Shown here: in pieces, positions 1 to 7,166 of the stretch
How the letters are laid out: each line of letters opens with the position of its first letter
Numbering within the stretch: the stretch's first letter is position 1
The notes under the pieces: model-generated
What the model was told of the DNA's origin: nothing
What the model saw: only the letters and a program-made list of their open reading frames with translations
Databases searched by the model: none
Translations under genes and position numbers: made by a program
From: an uncultured Clostridia bacterium
GTDB lineage: Bacteria; Bacillota; Clostridia; Christensenellales; CAG-314
Direction of reading: 5' to 3'
Assembly (NCBI GenBank): GCA_934177025.1
Contig: CAKPPA010000007.1
Location: 1-17,080, forward strand
DNA: 17,080 nt

Positions 1-1658
1 CCGACGGTCAGCGTGCCGTGTTTCAAAACTTCGCCCACTTCGTCGTCGATATCCAACTTGTCGCTGTCAATCCACACACCTTGCCCCATCAAAAACGGAT
101 AGTTGCGCACTTTTTTACGCGCTTGCACGCGATAGCGATCCATCAATTGATCCGCGCACAGCTCCAACATGCGATCCAAATCCGCAAAAAACTTGTCAAG
201 GTCGCCTTTCGCTTCGATGCCCAGCCTTGGGAGGTTAATGGAAGTGAAGGACAAGTTGCCCCTGCCGCAAACGACTTCCTTATCCGGCGCGTAGGAGTTT
301 GCCATCACGCGCGTGCGGCAGCCCATGTACGCGACTTCGGAATTGTAGTCGCCTTCCTTGTAGTATTGCAAATTGAACGGTGCGTCCATAAACGAAAAGT
401 TCGGGAACAACCTTTTTGCCGAAACACGAATGGCGAGTCGGAACAAATCGAAATTCGGTTCGCCTTCGTTGTAGTTGATGCCTTCCTTTACTTTAAAAAT
501 GTGAATCGGGAAAATCGGCGTTTCGCCGTTGCCCAGCCCGCGTTCCTGCGCAAGTAACACGTTTTTAATTACCATGCGCCCTTCCGGCGTGGTGTCCAGC
601 CCGTAGTTGATGGACGAAAACGGAATTTGTGCGCCTGCACGCGAGTGCATGGTGTTTAGGTTGTGAATCAACGCTTCCATGGCTTGGAACGTAGCGCGAT
701 CCGTTTCCTTCAAAGCATACTTCCGTGCAAACGCCTGCGCCTTGCGCACGGATTCCTCCGGAAAATGCTGTTTCAATGCCTGCAGCTCCGCTTCCGTGTA
801 GCCGTTTTCCTTCATTTCGAGTACAACGGTTGCCTTCAGGTTGCTACACGTTTCCTTCAAAAGCGGTTGCGTATCCGCAAACCCTTCCATTTCGAGGGCG
901 CGTGCCAAATTTTCGAGATATTTTTTTTCGTAAGTTTTCCGTACGCCCTTCGCCATGGCATAGTCGAAGTTCGGAATGGATTGCCCGCCGTGCTGATCGT
1001 TTTGGTTGGACTGAATTGCGATTGCACACAGCGCGGAGTAGGACGAAATGTCGTTCGGTTCGCGGATAAACCCGTTGCCGGTGGAAAATCCGTTTTCGAA
1101 CAATTTAATCAAATCGATTTGGCAGCACGTGGTCGTTAACGTCAAAAAGTCCAAATCGTGGATGTGAATGTCCCCTCTTTCGTGCGCCTCCGCATGCTCC
1201 TTTTTCAGCACGAACAGTTTGTTAAACATTTTCGCGCCTTCGGAGCCGTACTTCAGCATTGTGCCCATGGCCGTGTCGCCGTCGATGTTGGCGTTTTCCC
1301 TTTTTACGTCGTTATCCTTTGCGGATTTGTAGGTCAAGTCCTTGTAGATATCCATCAGCGACGTGTTCATTTCCCTCGTGCGAGTGCGATCCGCGCGATA
1401 CAAAATGTAGCTTTTCACCGTGCGGGAATGCCCTTGTTCGGAAAGGACGTACTCCACCGCGTCCTGCACCTGCTCCACCGTAGGAATGCCGTGCGGGATT
1501 CGTTTTTCGATTTCGTCGCATGCCAGCTCCGCAATCCGTTCCGCCTCGGCATAATCACTGCCGCCGACCGATTGCGCCGCTTTGAAAATTGCATTGGTAA
1601 TTTTATCCAAATTAAAAGTAACTACTCTGCCGTCTCTTTTCCGAATTTTCTTAATCAT
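1..1658 (-). CDS. nrdD: Anaerobic (class III) ribonucleoside-triphosphate reductase, C-terminus cut by window edge
   Basis: Reduces ribonucleoside triphosphates to deoxynucleotides without oxygen, using a glycyl radical installed by an activase (NrdG). 552 residues are visible. An N-terminal ATP-cone, the allosteric nucleotide-binding domain, starts MIKKIRKRDGRVVTFNLDKI. A conserved HIHDLDF segment leads to the cysteine pair C178/C179 (CCQIDL). MGCRT places C447 where I expect the active-site thiyl cysteine, followed by GRGNLSFTSINLPRLG. The glycyl-radical loop and the zinc cysteines of the family lie at the C-terminus, outside the window. The start is the ATG at 1658, preceded by GGAGGG seven nt upstream. 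It is the first gene of its transcript, with a promoter and a NrdR-like palindrome just upstream. Any adjoining nrdG would be off the left edge. The family assignment is secure; only completeness is unknown. Confidence 0.96.
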   Translation of the reverse strand, partial: MIKKIRKRDGRVVTFNLDKITNAIFKAAQSVGGSDYAEAERIAELACDEIEKRIPHGIPTVEQVQDAVEYVLSEQGHSRTVKSYILYRADRTRTREMNTSLMDIYKDLTYKSAKDNDVKRENANIDGDTAMGTMLKYGSEGAKMFNKLFVLKKEHAEAHERGDIHIHDLDFLTLTTTCCQIDLIKLFENGFSTGNGFIREPNDISSYSALCAIAIQSNQNDQHGGQSIPNFDYAMAKGVRKTYEKKYLENLARALEMEGFADTQPLLKETCSNLKATVVLEMKENGYTEAELQALKQHFPEESVRKAQAFARKYALKETDRATFQAMEALIHNLNTMHSRAGAQIPFSSINYGLDTTPEGRMVIKNVLLAQERGLGNGETPIFPIHIFKVKEGINYNEGEPNFDLFRLAIRVSAKRLFPNFSFMDAPFNLQYYKEGDYNSEVAYMGCRTRVMANSYAPDKEVVCGRGNLSFTSINLPRLGIEAKGDLDKFFADLDRMLELCADQLMDRYRVQARKKVRNYPFLMGQGVWIDSDKLDIDDEVGEVLKHGTLTV

Positions 1659-1681
1659 GTTTTTCCCTCCGATACTTTCCA

Positions 1682-1710
1682 AGGATACTATACTTTAAAT
1701 CGAATGTCAA
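1682..1710 (-). promoter_or_regulatory. Promoter of nrdD
   Basis: On the minus strand a perfect -35 TTGACA (1705-1710) is separated by 17 nt from TATCCT (1682-1687), a four-of-six match to the -10 box. Transcription would start near 1675, leaving a short leader that holds the ribosome binding site. TATAGT at 1687-1692 is a better -10 by sequence but sits only 12 nt from the -35. Confidence 0.55.
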
Positions 1711-1717
1711 TACGTAA

Positions 1718-1733
1718 ATACAATATATTGTGG
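1718..1733. promoter_or_regulatory. NrdR-box-like palindrome upstream of nrdD
   Basis: The perfect 12-bp inverted repeat ACAATATATTGT (1720-1731) matches the known NrdR-box pattern (ACACnATATnTnGTGT type). NrdR is the zinc-ribbon/ATP-cone repressor of ribonucleotide reductase genes. It lies just upstream of the -35 box of nrdD. NrdR usually binds two boxes. The only second candidate I see is a poor one, ATACTATACTTT at 1685-1696, centred 35 bp away and overlapping the -10 region. Confidence 0.6.
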
Positions 1734-2029
1734 AATTTTATGAAAAAATTTTTTTCGAAGCACAAAATATATTTTTAAAAATTTTCCTGTTTTTTGGAAA
1801 AACTTGCTCGTTTTTGCCGAAAATCCCTAAAAATTCAAAACGACTTTTCTTTTTCAAAAACTACTTTTTCCCTCGTTTTTCCGCCGCTGTTGCGACGTTT
1901 TTTCCGTTTGCTTTTCGCTTTAAAAAAGGAAAAACCCCGCACACCTACAGGGGTATGCCGCTTTTTTCGTGCGAAACAGCGCACGACGGAACGAAAGGAA
2001 TCCATCCCTTTTACAGGAATTTTGACGTC
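1734..2029. other. A/T-rich spacer between nrdD and iorB, no gene seen
   Basis: This stretch is full of A and T runs. Both strands give only low-complexity Phe/Lys/Ser-rich frames with no ribosome binding site or recognisable domain. A 6-bp hairpin, CGTGCG (1968-1973) with CGCACG (1980-1985), is present but lacks a following T run on either strand. I see no RNA family here. Confidence 0.5.
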
Positions 2030-2069
2030 AAAAAAAACGGAGTTTTTCGAAAAAAATCGAAAAACTCCG
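2030..2069 (-). terminator. Intrinsic terminator of iorA-iorB
   Basis: A perfect 13-bp inverted repeat has arms at 2038-2050 and 2057-2069 and a 6-nt loop of A (T in the RNA sense read here). Read on the minus strand it is followed by eight T (2030-2037). It lies about 50 nt beyond the iorB stop codon. Confidence 0.88.
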
Positions 2070-2117
2070 CTCTCCTATTTCGTAAATTTTTATCGTTTTT
2101 TGAAAAACTTTTTTCTG

Positions 2118-2696
2118 CTACTCCGGCAAAATTTCCTTGCCTTTTTCAAACGCTTGCAAATTCAGCTCCACAAATTCCTTTTTGACGCTACGCGAAATAA
2201 TTTCCGCCCAGTCGATGTCGTTTAAATCCAACAGTCGCACCAATGCGCCGAGCATCACCAAATTGGCAACACGGCCGTTCCCCAACGCTTCCGCCGCCTG
2301 CGACGCATCCACCACAAACGTTTTCATTTGTTGCTTTAAATCCTCCGTCAAGCCTCGCGGATACGCAACTTTGCCCGAAAGCACCGGTTGCGGCGGAATT
2401 TGGCAGCGATTGACCACCGCTACGCCGTCCTTTTTGCAGTATTCCAGCCAACGCATTGCTTCCATTTCCTCAAACGACACGAGTACGTCCGCCTCGCCTT
2501 TGCCGATGACCGGCGAAAAAACCGCTTCCGTGCCGTAACGAATTTGCGACGAAACTGCGCCGCCGCGCTGGCTCATCCCGTGGATTTCGCTCATTTTTAC
2601 ATCGTAACCTTTTTCCATTAACGCCGTCGTCAACAGTTTGCTGGCAAGGATAGTCCCCTGCCCGCCTACACCGACCAAAAGGATGTTTTTAATCAT
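2118..2696 (-). CDS. iorB: Indolepyruvate:ferredoxin oxidoreductase, beta subunit
   Basis: Small subunit of the enzyme that oxidatively decarboxylates aryl pyruvates, such as indolepyruvate from tryptophan, to aryl-acetyl-CoA while reducing ferredoxin. The 192-residue product is the gamma-type domain of the 2-oxoacid:ferredoxin oxidoreductase family: a glycine-rich start (ILLVGVGGQGT, residues 5-15) and the conserved SEIHGMSQRGGAVSSQIRYG segment (37-56). The reading frame is open seven codons further upstream, but I place the start at the ATG at 2696. That ATG overlaps the iorA stop by eight bases (ATGATTAA) and has GGGAGG five nt upstream, a typical translational coupling. The length is normal for the family. 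It is co-transcribed with iorA and followed by a strong terminator. Confidence 0.93.
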   Translation of the reverse strand: MIKNILLVGVGGQGTILASKLLTTALMEKGYDVKMSEIHGMSQRGGAVSSQIRYGTEAVFSPVIGKGEADVLVSFEEMEAMRWLEYCKKDGVAVVNRCQIPPQPVLSGKVAYPRGLTEDLKQQMKTFVVDASQAAEALGNGRVANLVMLGALVRLLDLNDIDWAEIISRSVKKEFVELNLQAFEKGKEILPE

Positions 2697-4458
2697 GTTT
2701 TTCCTCCCGAATCGCATCGAAGCGGCACACTTGTGCGCAAACGCCGCAACCGAGGCATTGTGCGTTGATTTTTGCTTTGCCTTGCTCCCACTCGATGGCA
2801 GGGCAACCGCATTGCAAACACATTTTGCAGCCTTTGCAAACGTCCTGCGCTACAAAAAACCGTTTGCGGAACGCCCCGTCGAATTCGGTGCGATCCTGTT
2901 CCGTCAATTTTTTTAACGCACACGGATAGCGTGTGATAACAACGGACGGCTCCTGCAACGAAAGTGCCCAATCCAACGCCTCGCGCACGTCGTTTAACCG
3001 ATTCGGATCGACCACACGCACCTGACGAATGCCTGCCGCACGCACCAACGCTTCGATATCCACAATATGCGTCGGTTCGTTTTGTGCGGTAAAGCCCGTA
3101 CCTGGGTTTTGCTGATGCCCCGTCATGCCCGTAATGCGATTGTCCAAAATGACGGTTACCGTGTTGGCTTTGTTGTAAACCACGTTGATTAACGAATTAA
3201 TGCCGGTGTGGAAAAACGTGCTGTCGCCGATGACTGCCACCACGCGGCGTTGATCGGCATGTTCCAAAATTTTTTGTGCGCCGTGTGCGGTGGAAATGCT
3301 GCCGCCCATGCACATGTTCCAATCCATTGCGCGGTACGGTTCGCCGTAAGCCAACGTGTAGCAACCGATGTCCCCCGCCACAATCACGTCCTTGCGCTTG
3401 CCGAGTTCCAAAAACAACCCGCGATGAGGGCACCCTGCGCAAAGGGACGGCGGCCGTGCAACCACGTCCGCAGGGTTCGCCTGCAGTTCCACTGCACTTT
3501 GGTGCGTTAAACTTTCGCGAATGACGTACGGCATCAATTCCCCGTACGGCGGGAACACGTCCTTGCCGATAACGTTACAACCGAAGGATTTCAACTGATT
3601 TTCCAAAATCGGATCGTTTTCCTCCAGCACGTACACGGTTTCGTGCCGTTTGCAAAATTCCCGCATCTTTTTTTCTGCTGCGGGATAGCTAAAGCCGATT
3701 TTTAGGTAATCCGCCGACGTGCCGAACACCTCTTTCGCATAGTAAAAACATTGTCCGCTCGCCACGACGCCGATTTTGCTGCCGTTTTCCTCCGTGTAGT
3801 TCCACTGCGACTGCTCCGCCAATGCTTTTAAATCGTGTAGCTTTTGCTCCACTTTTACACGATTGACGCGTGCGTTCGCCGGAACGGTAACGTATTTTTT
3901 TTCGTTTTTCACGTACGGAATCAACGCTTTTTCCACGCGTTCGCCCGTTTCCACAATCCCTTTCGAATGGCAAATGCGCGTCGTTAACCGCAGTAGCACC
4001 GGAGTTTCGTACTTTTCGCTCAGTTCAAAAGCGTATTTCGTCATTTCAAGGCATTCCTTGCTGTCCGACGGCTCCAGCATCGGGATTTTGGCGAGTTCCG
4101 CATAATGGCGGTTGTCCTGCTCGTTTTGCGAGGAATGCATCCCCGGTTCGTCGGCGGTCACAACCACCAATCCCCCTGTAATGCCCGTGTTCGCCACCGT
4201 TAAAAGTGCGTCCGCGGCAACGTTTAGCCCAACGTGTTTCATCGACGCAATCGCCCGCGCTCCCGCTAAGGACGCCCCGATTGCCGTTTCCAGCGCGACT
4301 TTTTCGTTCGGTGCCCATTCCGCAATCATCTCCCGATAGCGGCTAATATTTTCCAAAATTTCCGTACTCGGCGTGCCGGGATACGCCGCAGCGAATTTTA
4401 CACCCGCTTCGTAAACGCCCCTTGCAACCGCTTCGTTGCCCGTCAATAACTGTTTCAT
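2689..4458 (-). CDS. iorA: Indolepyruvate:ferredoxin oxidoreductase, alpha subunit
   Basis: Large catalytic subunit (589 aa, family-typical) that binds thiamine diphosphate, coenzyme A and iron-sulfur clusters. The N-terminal pyrimidine-binding domain carries YPGTPSTEI (26-34). The TPP/metal part carries PPSLCAGCPHRG (336-347), GDIGCYTLAYGEPY (362-375) and the GDSTFFHTG...DNRITGMTG region (411-447). The C-terminus is a ferredoxin-like domain with one unusual cysteine set (C541, C544, C547, C550, C552) and one classical CxxCxxCxxxC set (C568, C571, C574, C578), as known for this subunit. The start ATG has GGAGG six nt upstream. It forms an operon with iorB. The phenylacetate-CoA-ligase-like gene that often accompanies ior is not in this window. 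Its role is probably fermentative aromatic amino-acid catabolism or its reversal. Confidence 0.95.
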   Translation of the reverse strand: MKQLLTGNEAVARGVYEAGVKFAAAYPGTPSTEILENISRYREMIAEWAPNEKVALETAIGASLAGARAIASMKHVGLNVAADALLTVANTGITGGLVVVTADEPGMHSSQNEQDNRHYAELAKIPMLEPSDSKECLEMTKYAFELSEKYETPVLLRLTTRICHSKGIVETGERVEKALIPYVKNEKKYVTVPANARVNRVKVEQKLHDLKALAEQSQWNYTEENGSKIGVVASGQCFYYAKEVFGTSADYLKIGFSYPAAEKKMREFCKRHETVYVLEENDPILENQLKSFGCNVIGKDVFPPYGELMPYVIRESLTHQSAVELQANPADVVARPPSLCAGCPHRGLFLELGKRKDVIVAGDIGCYTLAYGEPYRAMDWNMCMGGSISTAHGAQKILEHADQRRVVAVIGDSTFFHTGINSLINVVYNKANTVTVILDNRITGMTGHQQNPGTGFTAQNEPTHIVDIEALVRAAGIRQVRVVDPNRLNDVREALDWALSLQEPSVVITRYPCALKKLTEQDRTEFDGAFRKRFFVAQDVCKGCKMCLQCGCPAIEWEQGKAKINAQCLGCGVCAQVCRFDAIREEKHD

Positions 4459-4482
4459 AGTTCCTCCGTTCTGTTCCCGTTT

Positions 4483-4511
4483 ATCTTATCACTCTTTGAA
4501 AAATTCGTAAA
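4483..4511 (-). promoter_or_regulatory. Weak candidate promoter of iorA-iorB
   Basis: On the minus strand TTTACG (4506-4511) and TAAGAT (4483-4488) are 17 nt apart and end about 25 nt before the iorA start codon. Both boxes are imperfect, so this is only the best candidate in the intergenic region. The rest of the divergent iorA/pgcA spacer (4512-4698) holds A/T runs and nothing else I recognise. Confidence 0.35.
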
Positions 4512-4698
4512 CGATACAACGGCGTTATTCTCGGAAAAGGTGCTTTCGGAGGGAAGAGACCGCCTTTTTTGAAAAAATTTACTTCAAAAACCGCAACTTT
4601 TGCGTCTTCTCCCTGCCGTTTGTGTTTTTACGCCGCAAAAGCGTCGAAAAACCGCAAAAAAACTCACACGCCACGCAAAGCGGAACGAAAACGGAATA

Positions 4699-4727
4699 TT
4701 GACGAAACGATTCGAAAATGCTAAAAT
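4699..4727 (+). promoter_or_regulatory. Promoter of the phosphoglucomutase gene
   Basis: TTGACG (4699-4704), a 17-nt spacer and TAAAAT (4722-4727) make a good sigma-A-type promoter, with an expected start near 4734. This leaves a leader of about 29 nt, which includes the ribosome binding site. Confidence 0.7.
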
Positions 4728-4762
4728 TGTTTTGTTTGAGATAATTTTTGTTCGAGGTAATT

Positions 4763-6421
4763 ATGGACGAATTTGAAATATTTCACCATTGGTGCGAAAA
4801 AGCCACGGATGCGGACGTAGTAGCGCAATTAAGCCGTATGGAAAAGGACAAAAAGGCCATTACGGAGTGCTTCCACGGGAATTTAAACTTCGGCACGGGC
4901 GGAATCCGCGCCAAAATGGGTGCGGGCAGCAATCGCCTGAACGTTTACACCATTCGGCAAATCACACGGAGCGTGGCGGAAATGGCGGTTTCCCACCATG
5001 GGGACAGCGTTGCCATCAGTTACGACACACGCCTCCATTCGGAATTGTTTGCCAAAACGGCGGCGGCAGTGCTTTCGCACTACGGCCTTAAGGTGTATCT
5101 TGTAAAAGAGCCGATGCCAACCCCGTTTTTAAGTTATGCCGTAAGGCATTTGCGTTGCTTTGCGGGAATTATGATTACGGCAAGCCACAACCCTTACGAC
5201 TACAACGGCTATAAAGTGTACGGTGCGGACGGCGGGCAGGTAACCAGCGAAGTTGCCAACGCGCTTGCCTTCCTGATTGAAAAAACGGATTGTTTTGCCG
5301 TAGAGTCCGACGATTTCGACGAAGCGGTAAAAGCAAAAAAAATCGTTTACATTTCGGAACAAACCGTAAATGCGTACTTAAACAACGTGGAAGCACAACA
5401 GTTTCGACGCTTGAAAAACATTAAAATCATTTACACGCCGCTCAACGGCACGGGCGCGAAAATCGTGCCGCGCGCACTTCGCAAACAAGGCTTGCAGTAT
5501 TTGCACATCGTGTCCGAACAGTACGTGCCGGACGGCAGGTTTCCTACCTGCCCTACCCCCAACCCCGAACTGACGGAAGCGTTGGAACTCGGTATTCGCG
5601 ATTTAAAAAACCTTAACTACGACATTTTGCTGGCTACCGATCCGGATTGCGACCGCGTGGGCGTGGTGGTAAATTCCGAAAAAGGCATTTTAAAACTCAC
5701 CGGCAACGAAGTGGGAGTGCTGCTATTAAATTACATTTTAACCATGAGCAAGGAGCAACACTTGCTCCCGAAAGACCCCGTAATGATTAAAACCATTGTA
5801 ACGACGGATCTTGCCGCGCGCATCGCCCATTCCTACGGCGTTGCGGTAAAAAACGTGCTGACGGGCTTTAAATACATCGGCGAAGCCATCGGGGAGTTGG
5901 AGCGGTTCGAACGTCAGGGCGACTTTGTGTTTGGTTTTGAGGAAAGCTGCGGCTATCTCAGCGGCACCTACGTGAGGGATAAGGACGCCGTAAACGCTTG
6001 CTCGCTCGTGGCGGAAATGGCGGACTATTACGCCGAACAGGGCAAAACGCTGCGCGACGTGTTGCGGGAATTGTTTATGACCTACGGCTACTATCACTCC
6101 AAACAACTGAACTACACGTTCGAAGGCTTGAAAGGAACGCGAAAAATCGCACGCTTTATGACCGAAATGCGTTACGGCGCACCGCAGGAAATTTGCGGAA
6201 TTCCGATTTTGAAAAAAATCGACTACCTCGAGGACCCTACGGGACTGCCGAAGGAAAACGTTTTGGAATTCGATTTTGCCGACGGCAAAGTGATCATTCG
6301 CCCGAGCGGAACGGAACCGAAACTGAAAGTGTACTTGTCCTACTGCTTAAAATCGGACGACGAACGCGGCATTCTGCCGGAATTGGAAGCGTATTTCAAC
6401 GAACAATTCGCAAAACGGTAA
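4763..6421 (+). CDS. pgcA: Phospho-sugar mutase (phosphoglucomutase/phosphomannomutase family)
   Basis: Interconverts glucose-1-phosphate and glucose-6-phosphate, or a related hexose phosphate, through a phosphoserine. It links central carbon metabolism to UDP-glucose and cell-envelope sugars. The 552-residue product has all four alpha-D-phosphohexomutase landmarks: the phosphoserine loop TASHNPYDYNGYK (S141), the metal loop DPDCDR (293-298), the sugar loop FEESCG (around 392-397) and the phosphate-binding loop RPSGTEPK (513-520). Length and loop style match the long Bacillota enzyme PgcA. The sugar loop has Cys where relatives mostly have Tyr or Gly. I use the ATG at 4763, with GAGGT nearby, rather than the in-frame TTG at 4748. 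Exact substrate preference cannot be read from sequence. It is monocistronic, with its own promoter and terminator. Confidence 0.93.
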   Translation: MDEFEIFHHWCEKATDADVVAQLSRMEKDKKAITECFHGNLNFGTGGIRAKMGAGSNRLNVYTIRQITRSVAEMAVSHHGDSVAISYDTRLHSELFAKTAAAVLSHYGLKVYLVKEPMPTPFLSYAVRHLRCFAGIMITASHNPYDYNGYKVYGADGGQVTSEVANALAFLIEKTDCFAVESDDFDEAVKAKKIVYISEQTVNAYLNNVEAQQFRRLKNIKIIYTPLNGTGAKIVPRALRKQGLQYLHIVSEQYVPDGRFPTCPTPNPELTEALELGIRDLKNLNYDILLATDPDCDRVGVVVNSEKGILKLTGNEVGVLLLNYILTMSKEQHLLPKDPVMIKTIVTTDLAARIAHSYGVAVKNVLTGFKYIGEAIGELERFERQGDFVFGFEESCGYLSGTYVRDKDAVNACSLVAEMADYYAEQGKTLRDVLRELFMTYGYYHSKQLNYTFEGLKGTRKIARFMTEMRYGAPQEICGIPILKKIDYLEDPTGLPKENVLEFDFADGKVIIRPSGTEPKLKVYLSYCLKSDDERGILPELEAYFNEQFAKR

Positions 6422-6429
6422 CGCCCCTT

Positions 6430-6443
6430 TCGCTTGCAAGCGA
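6430..6443. repeat. 14-bp perfect palindrome after pgcA
   Basis: TCGCTTGCAAGCGA reads the same on both strands and lies nine bases beyond the pgcA stop codon. As RNA it could form a 5-bp hairpin with a TGCA loop. It has no T run, so it is not itself a terminator; it may protect the 3' end or be chance. Confidence 0.4.
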
Positions 6444-6505
6444 CGGACACTTTTTGCAATCGCACAAAGCCTCCTTCGCCACCGAACAACGTGTTTTAGC
6501 GTTAC

Positions 6506-6557
6506 AAACGGTTTGAAACAACTCCTTTTACGAGGAAAATTTCAAACCGTTTTTTTT
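6506..6557 (+). terminator. Intrinsic terminator of pgcA
   Basis: A 13-bp perfect inverted repeat (AAACGGTTTGAAA at 6506-6518 with its complement at 6540-6552) is followed by a T run into 6557. The 21-nt loop region can form a further short hairpin. Confidence 0.88.
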
Positions 6558-6610
6558 CTTTCCGTGTAAAAAAAATTCGGAAAATTTTTTTTGAAATCCG
6601 TCCGGAACAG

Positions 6611-6639
6611 TTGATATTTTTTTTTCGATTTGCTATAAT
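6611..6639 (+). promoter_or_regulatory. Promoter of the tRNA pair
   Basis: TTGATA (6611-6616), a 17-nt T-rich spacer and a perfect TATAAT (6634-6639) form a near-consensus sigma-A promoter. Its expected start, near 6646, lies about 11 nt before tRNA-Arg. Confidence 0.85.
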
Positions 6640-6656
6640 AACGCTACCGAAACTAC

Positions 6657-6731
6657 GCTTCCGTAGTTAAATGGATATAACAGTCCCCTCCTAAGGGACC
6701 GTTGTGGGTTCGATTCCCGCCGGGAGTACCA
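6657..6731 (+). tRNA. tRNA-Arg (anticodon CCT)
   Basis: The full cloverleaf can be drawn. The acceptor arms are GCTTCCG/CGGGAGT, with a G-U pair at position 1-72 and another wobble at 4-69. The D stem is GTTA/TAAC. The anticodon stem TCCC/GGGA closes the loop CTCCTAA with anticodon CCT. The T arm is GTGGG-TTCGATT-CCCGC, and CCA is encoded. It reads the AGG codon. Confidence 0.95.
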
Positions 6732-6753
6732 ATCTCCCAAACCAAAAAATCAA

Positions 6754-6829
6754 GGGCAATTAACTCAGCTGGTAGAGTGCTTCCGTCACATGGAAGAAGT
6801 CAGGGGTTCGAGTCCCTTATTGCCCACCA
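6754..6829 (+). tRNA. tRNA-Val (anticodon CAC)
   Basis: The acceptor arms GGGCAAT/ATTGCCC pair perfectly. The anticodon stem CTTCC/GGAAG closes the loop GTCACAT, giving anticodon CAC, which reads GTG. The T-arm loop TTCGAGT and an encoded CCA are present. It lies 22 nt after tRNA-Arg, and the two are surely co-transcribed. Confidence 0.95.
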
Positions 6830-6833
6830 AATC

Positions 6834-6878
6834 AAACCTAAAACCCACTCCCTGTAGGAAGTAAGTTTTAGGTTTTTT
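6834..6878 (+). terminator. Intrinsic terminator of the tRNA operon
   Basis: A perfect 11-bp inverted repeat (AAACCTAAAAC at 6834-6844, complement at 6865-6875) runs directly into further T residues. It starts four nt after the tRNA-Val CCA end. Confidence 0.85.
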
Positions 6879-6898
6879 ACTTTGTAAAACATTTTTAG

Positions 6899-6927
6899 TT
6901 GCTACTCCAATCTATTTGTGCTATTAT
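6899..6927 (+). promoter_or_regulatory. Promoter of the structured leader and RNase III-like gene
   Basis: TTGCTA (6899-6904), a 17-nt spacer and TATTAT (6922-6927) give an expected start near 6934, just beyond the tRNA terminator. The leader would therefore be about 230 nt long. Confidence 0.6.
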
Positions 6928-6933
6928 ATAAAT

Positions 6934-7166
6934 ATCCGTAAGGAAGGGTTCATTTCCTCAAAGTAGTTCAGTAATGTAATCCGTTTACACTTTCTTTTGC
7001 AAGCGGGAAAGTTTAAGTGGCAAATTTTACAAAAATTGTTTTGATAAAATGAGACCTAACGTTAGGAGAAGTCTATCTCGCCGGAGTAGGCTCTCTTTAT
7101 GAAAAAGGTCTTTTTTGTTTCCTTCGGATAAAAATTTTATTTTATCAAAGGAGATACCGAACAAAA
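6934..7166 (+). ncRNA. Structured leader RNA of unknown family upstream of the RNase III-like gene
   Basis: Stems seen by eye are as follows. A: 6941-6945 with 6954-6958. B: a 14-position stem, 6981-6994 with 7007-7020, with one mismatch and two G-U pairs. C: 7051-7056 with 7107-7112, running straight into a T run (7111-7116), so terminator-like. D: a long-range 12-bp stem, 7039-7050 with 7139-7150, whose 3' arm overlaps the AAAGGAG ribosome binding site (7147-7153). E: a 7-bp hairpin, 7127-7133 with 7140-7146, that excludes D. Mutually exclusive D and E suggest a regulatory leader or an RNase III target. I compared it with T-box, riboswitch, 6S, tmRNA and RNase P RNA patterns that I know and found no match. 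It could also be an independent small RNA. Confidence 0.45.
7049..7102 (+). CDS. Possible 17-codon arginine-rich leader peptide
   Basis: An ATG inside the leader opens a frame for MRPNVRRSLSRRSRLSL, ending in TGA at 7100-7102. Six of 17 codons are arginine (AGA, AGG, AGA, CGC, CGG, AGG). The frame starts within the base of the terminator-like stem and stops just before its 3' arm, an arrangement like that of a transcription attenuator. No ribosome binding site is visible ahead of the ATG, which argues against translation. Confidence 0.2.
   Translation: MRPNVRRSLSRRSRLSL

Noticed and set aside
18..1778. Several long plus-strand frames in the first 1.8 kb
   Set aside because: They are antisense shadows of nrdD, which is open across the whole left end and clearly conserved.
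1730..2225. Plus-strand frames rich in Phe, Lys and Ser
   Set aside because: Low-complexity translations of A/T runs, no ribosome binding site, and they overlap the terminator and the iorB 3' end.
6934..7166. T-box, SAM, TPP, yybP-ykoY, 6S or tmRNA identity for the leader
   Set aside because: The diagnostic motifs, such as the T-box anti-acceptor sequence or the tmRNA T-arm with CCA, are absent. Short resemblances such as GAGACC and GGAGTAG are in the wrong order.
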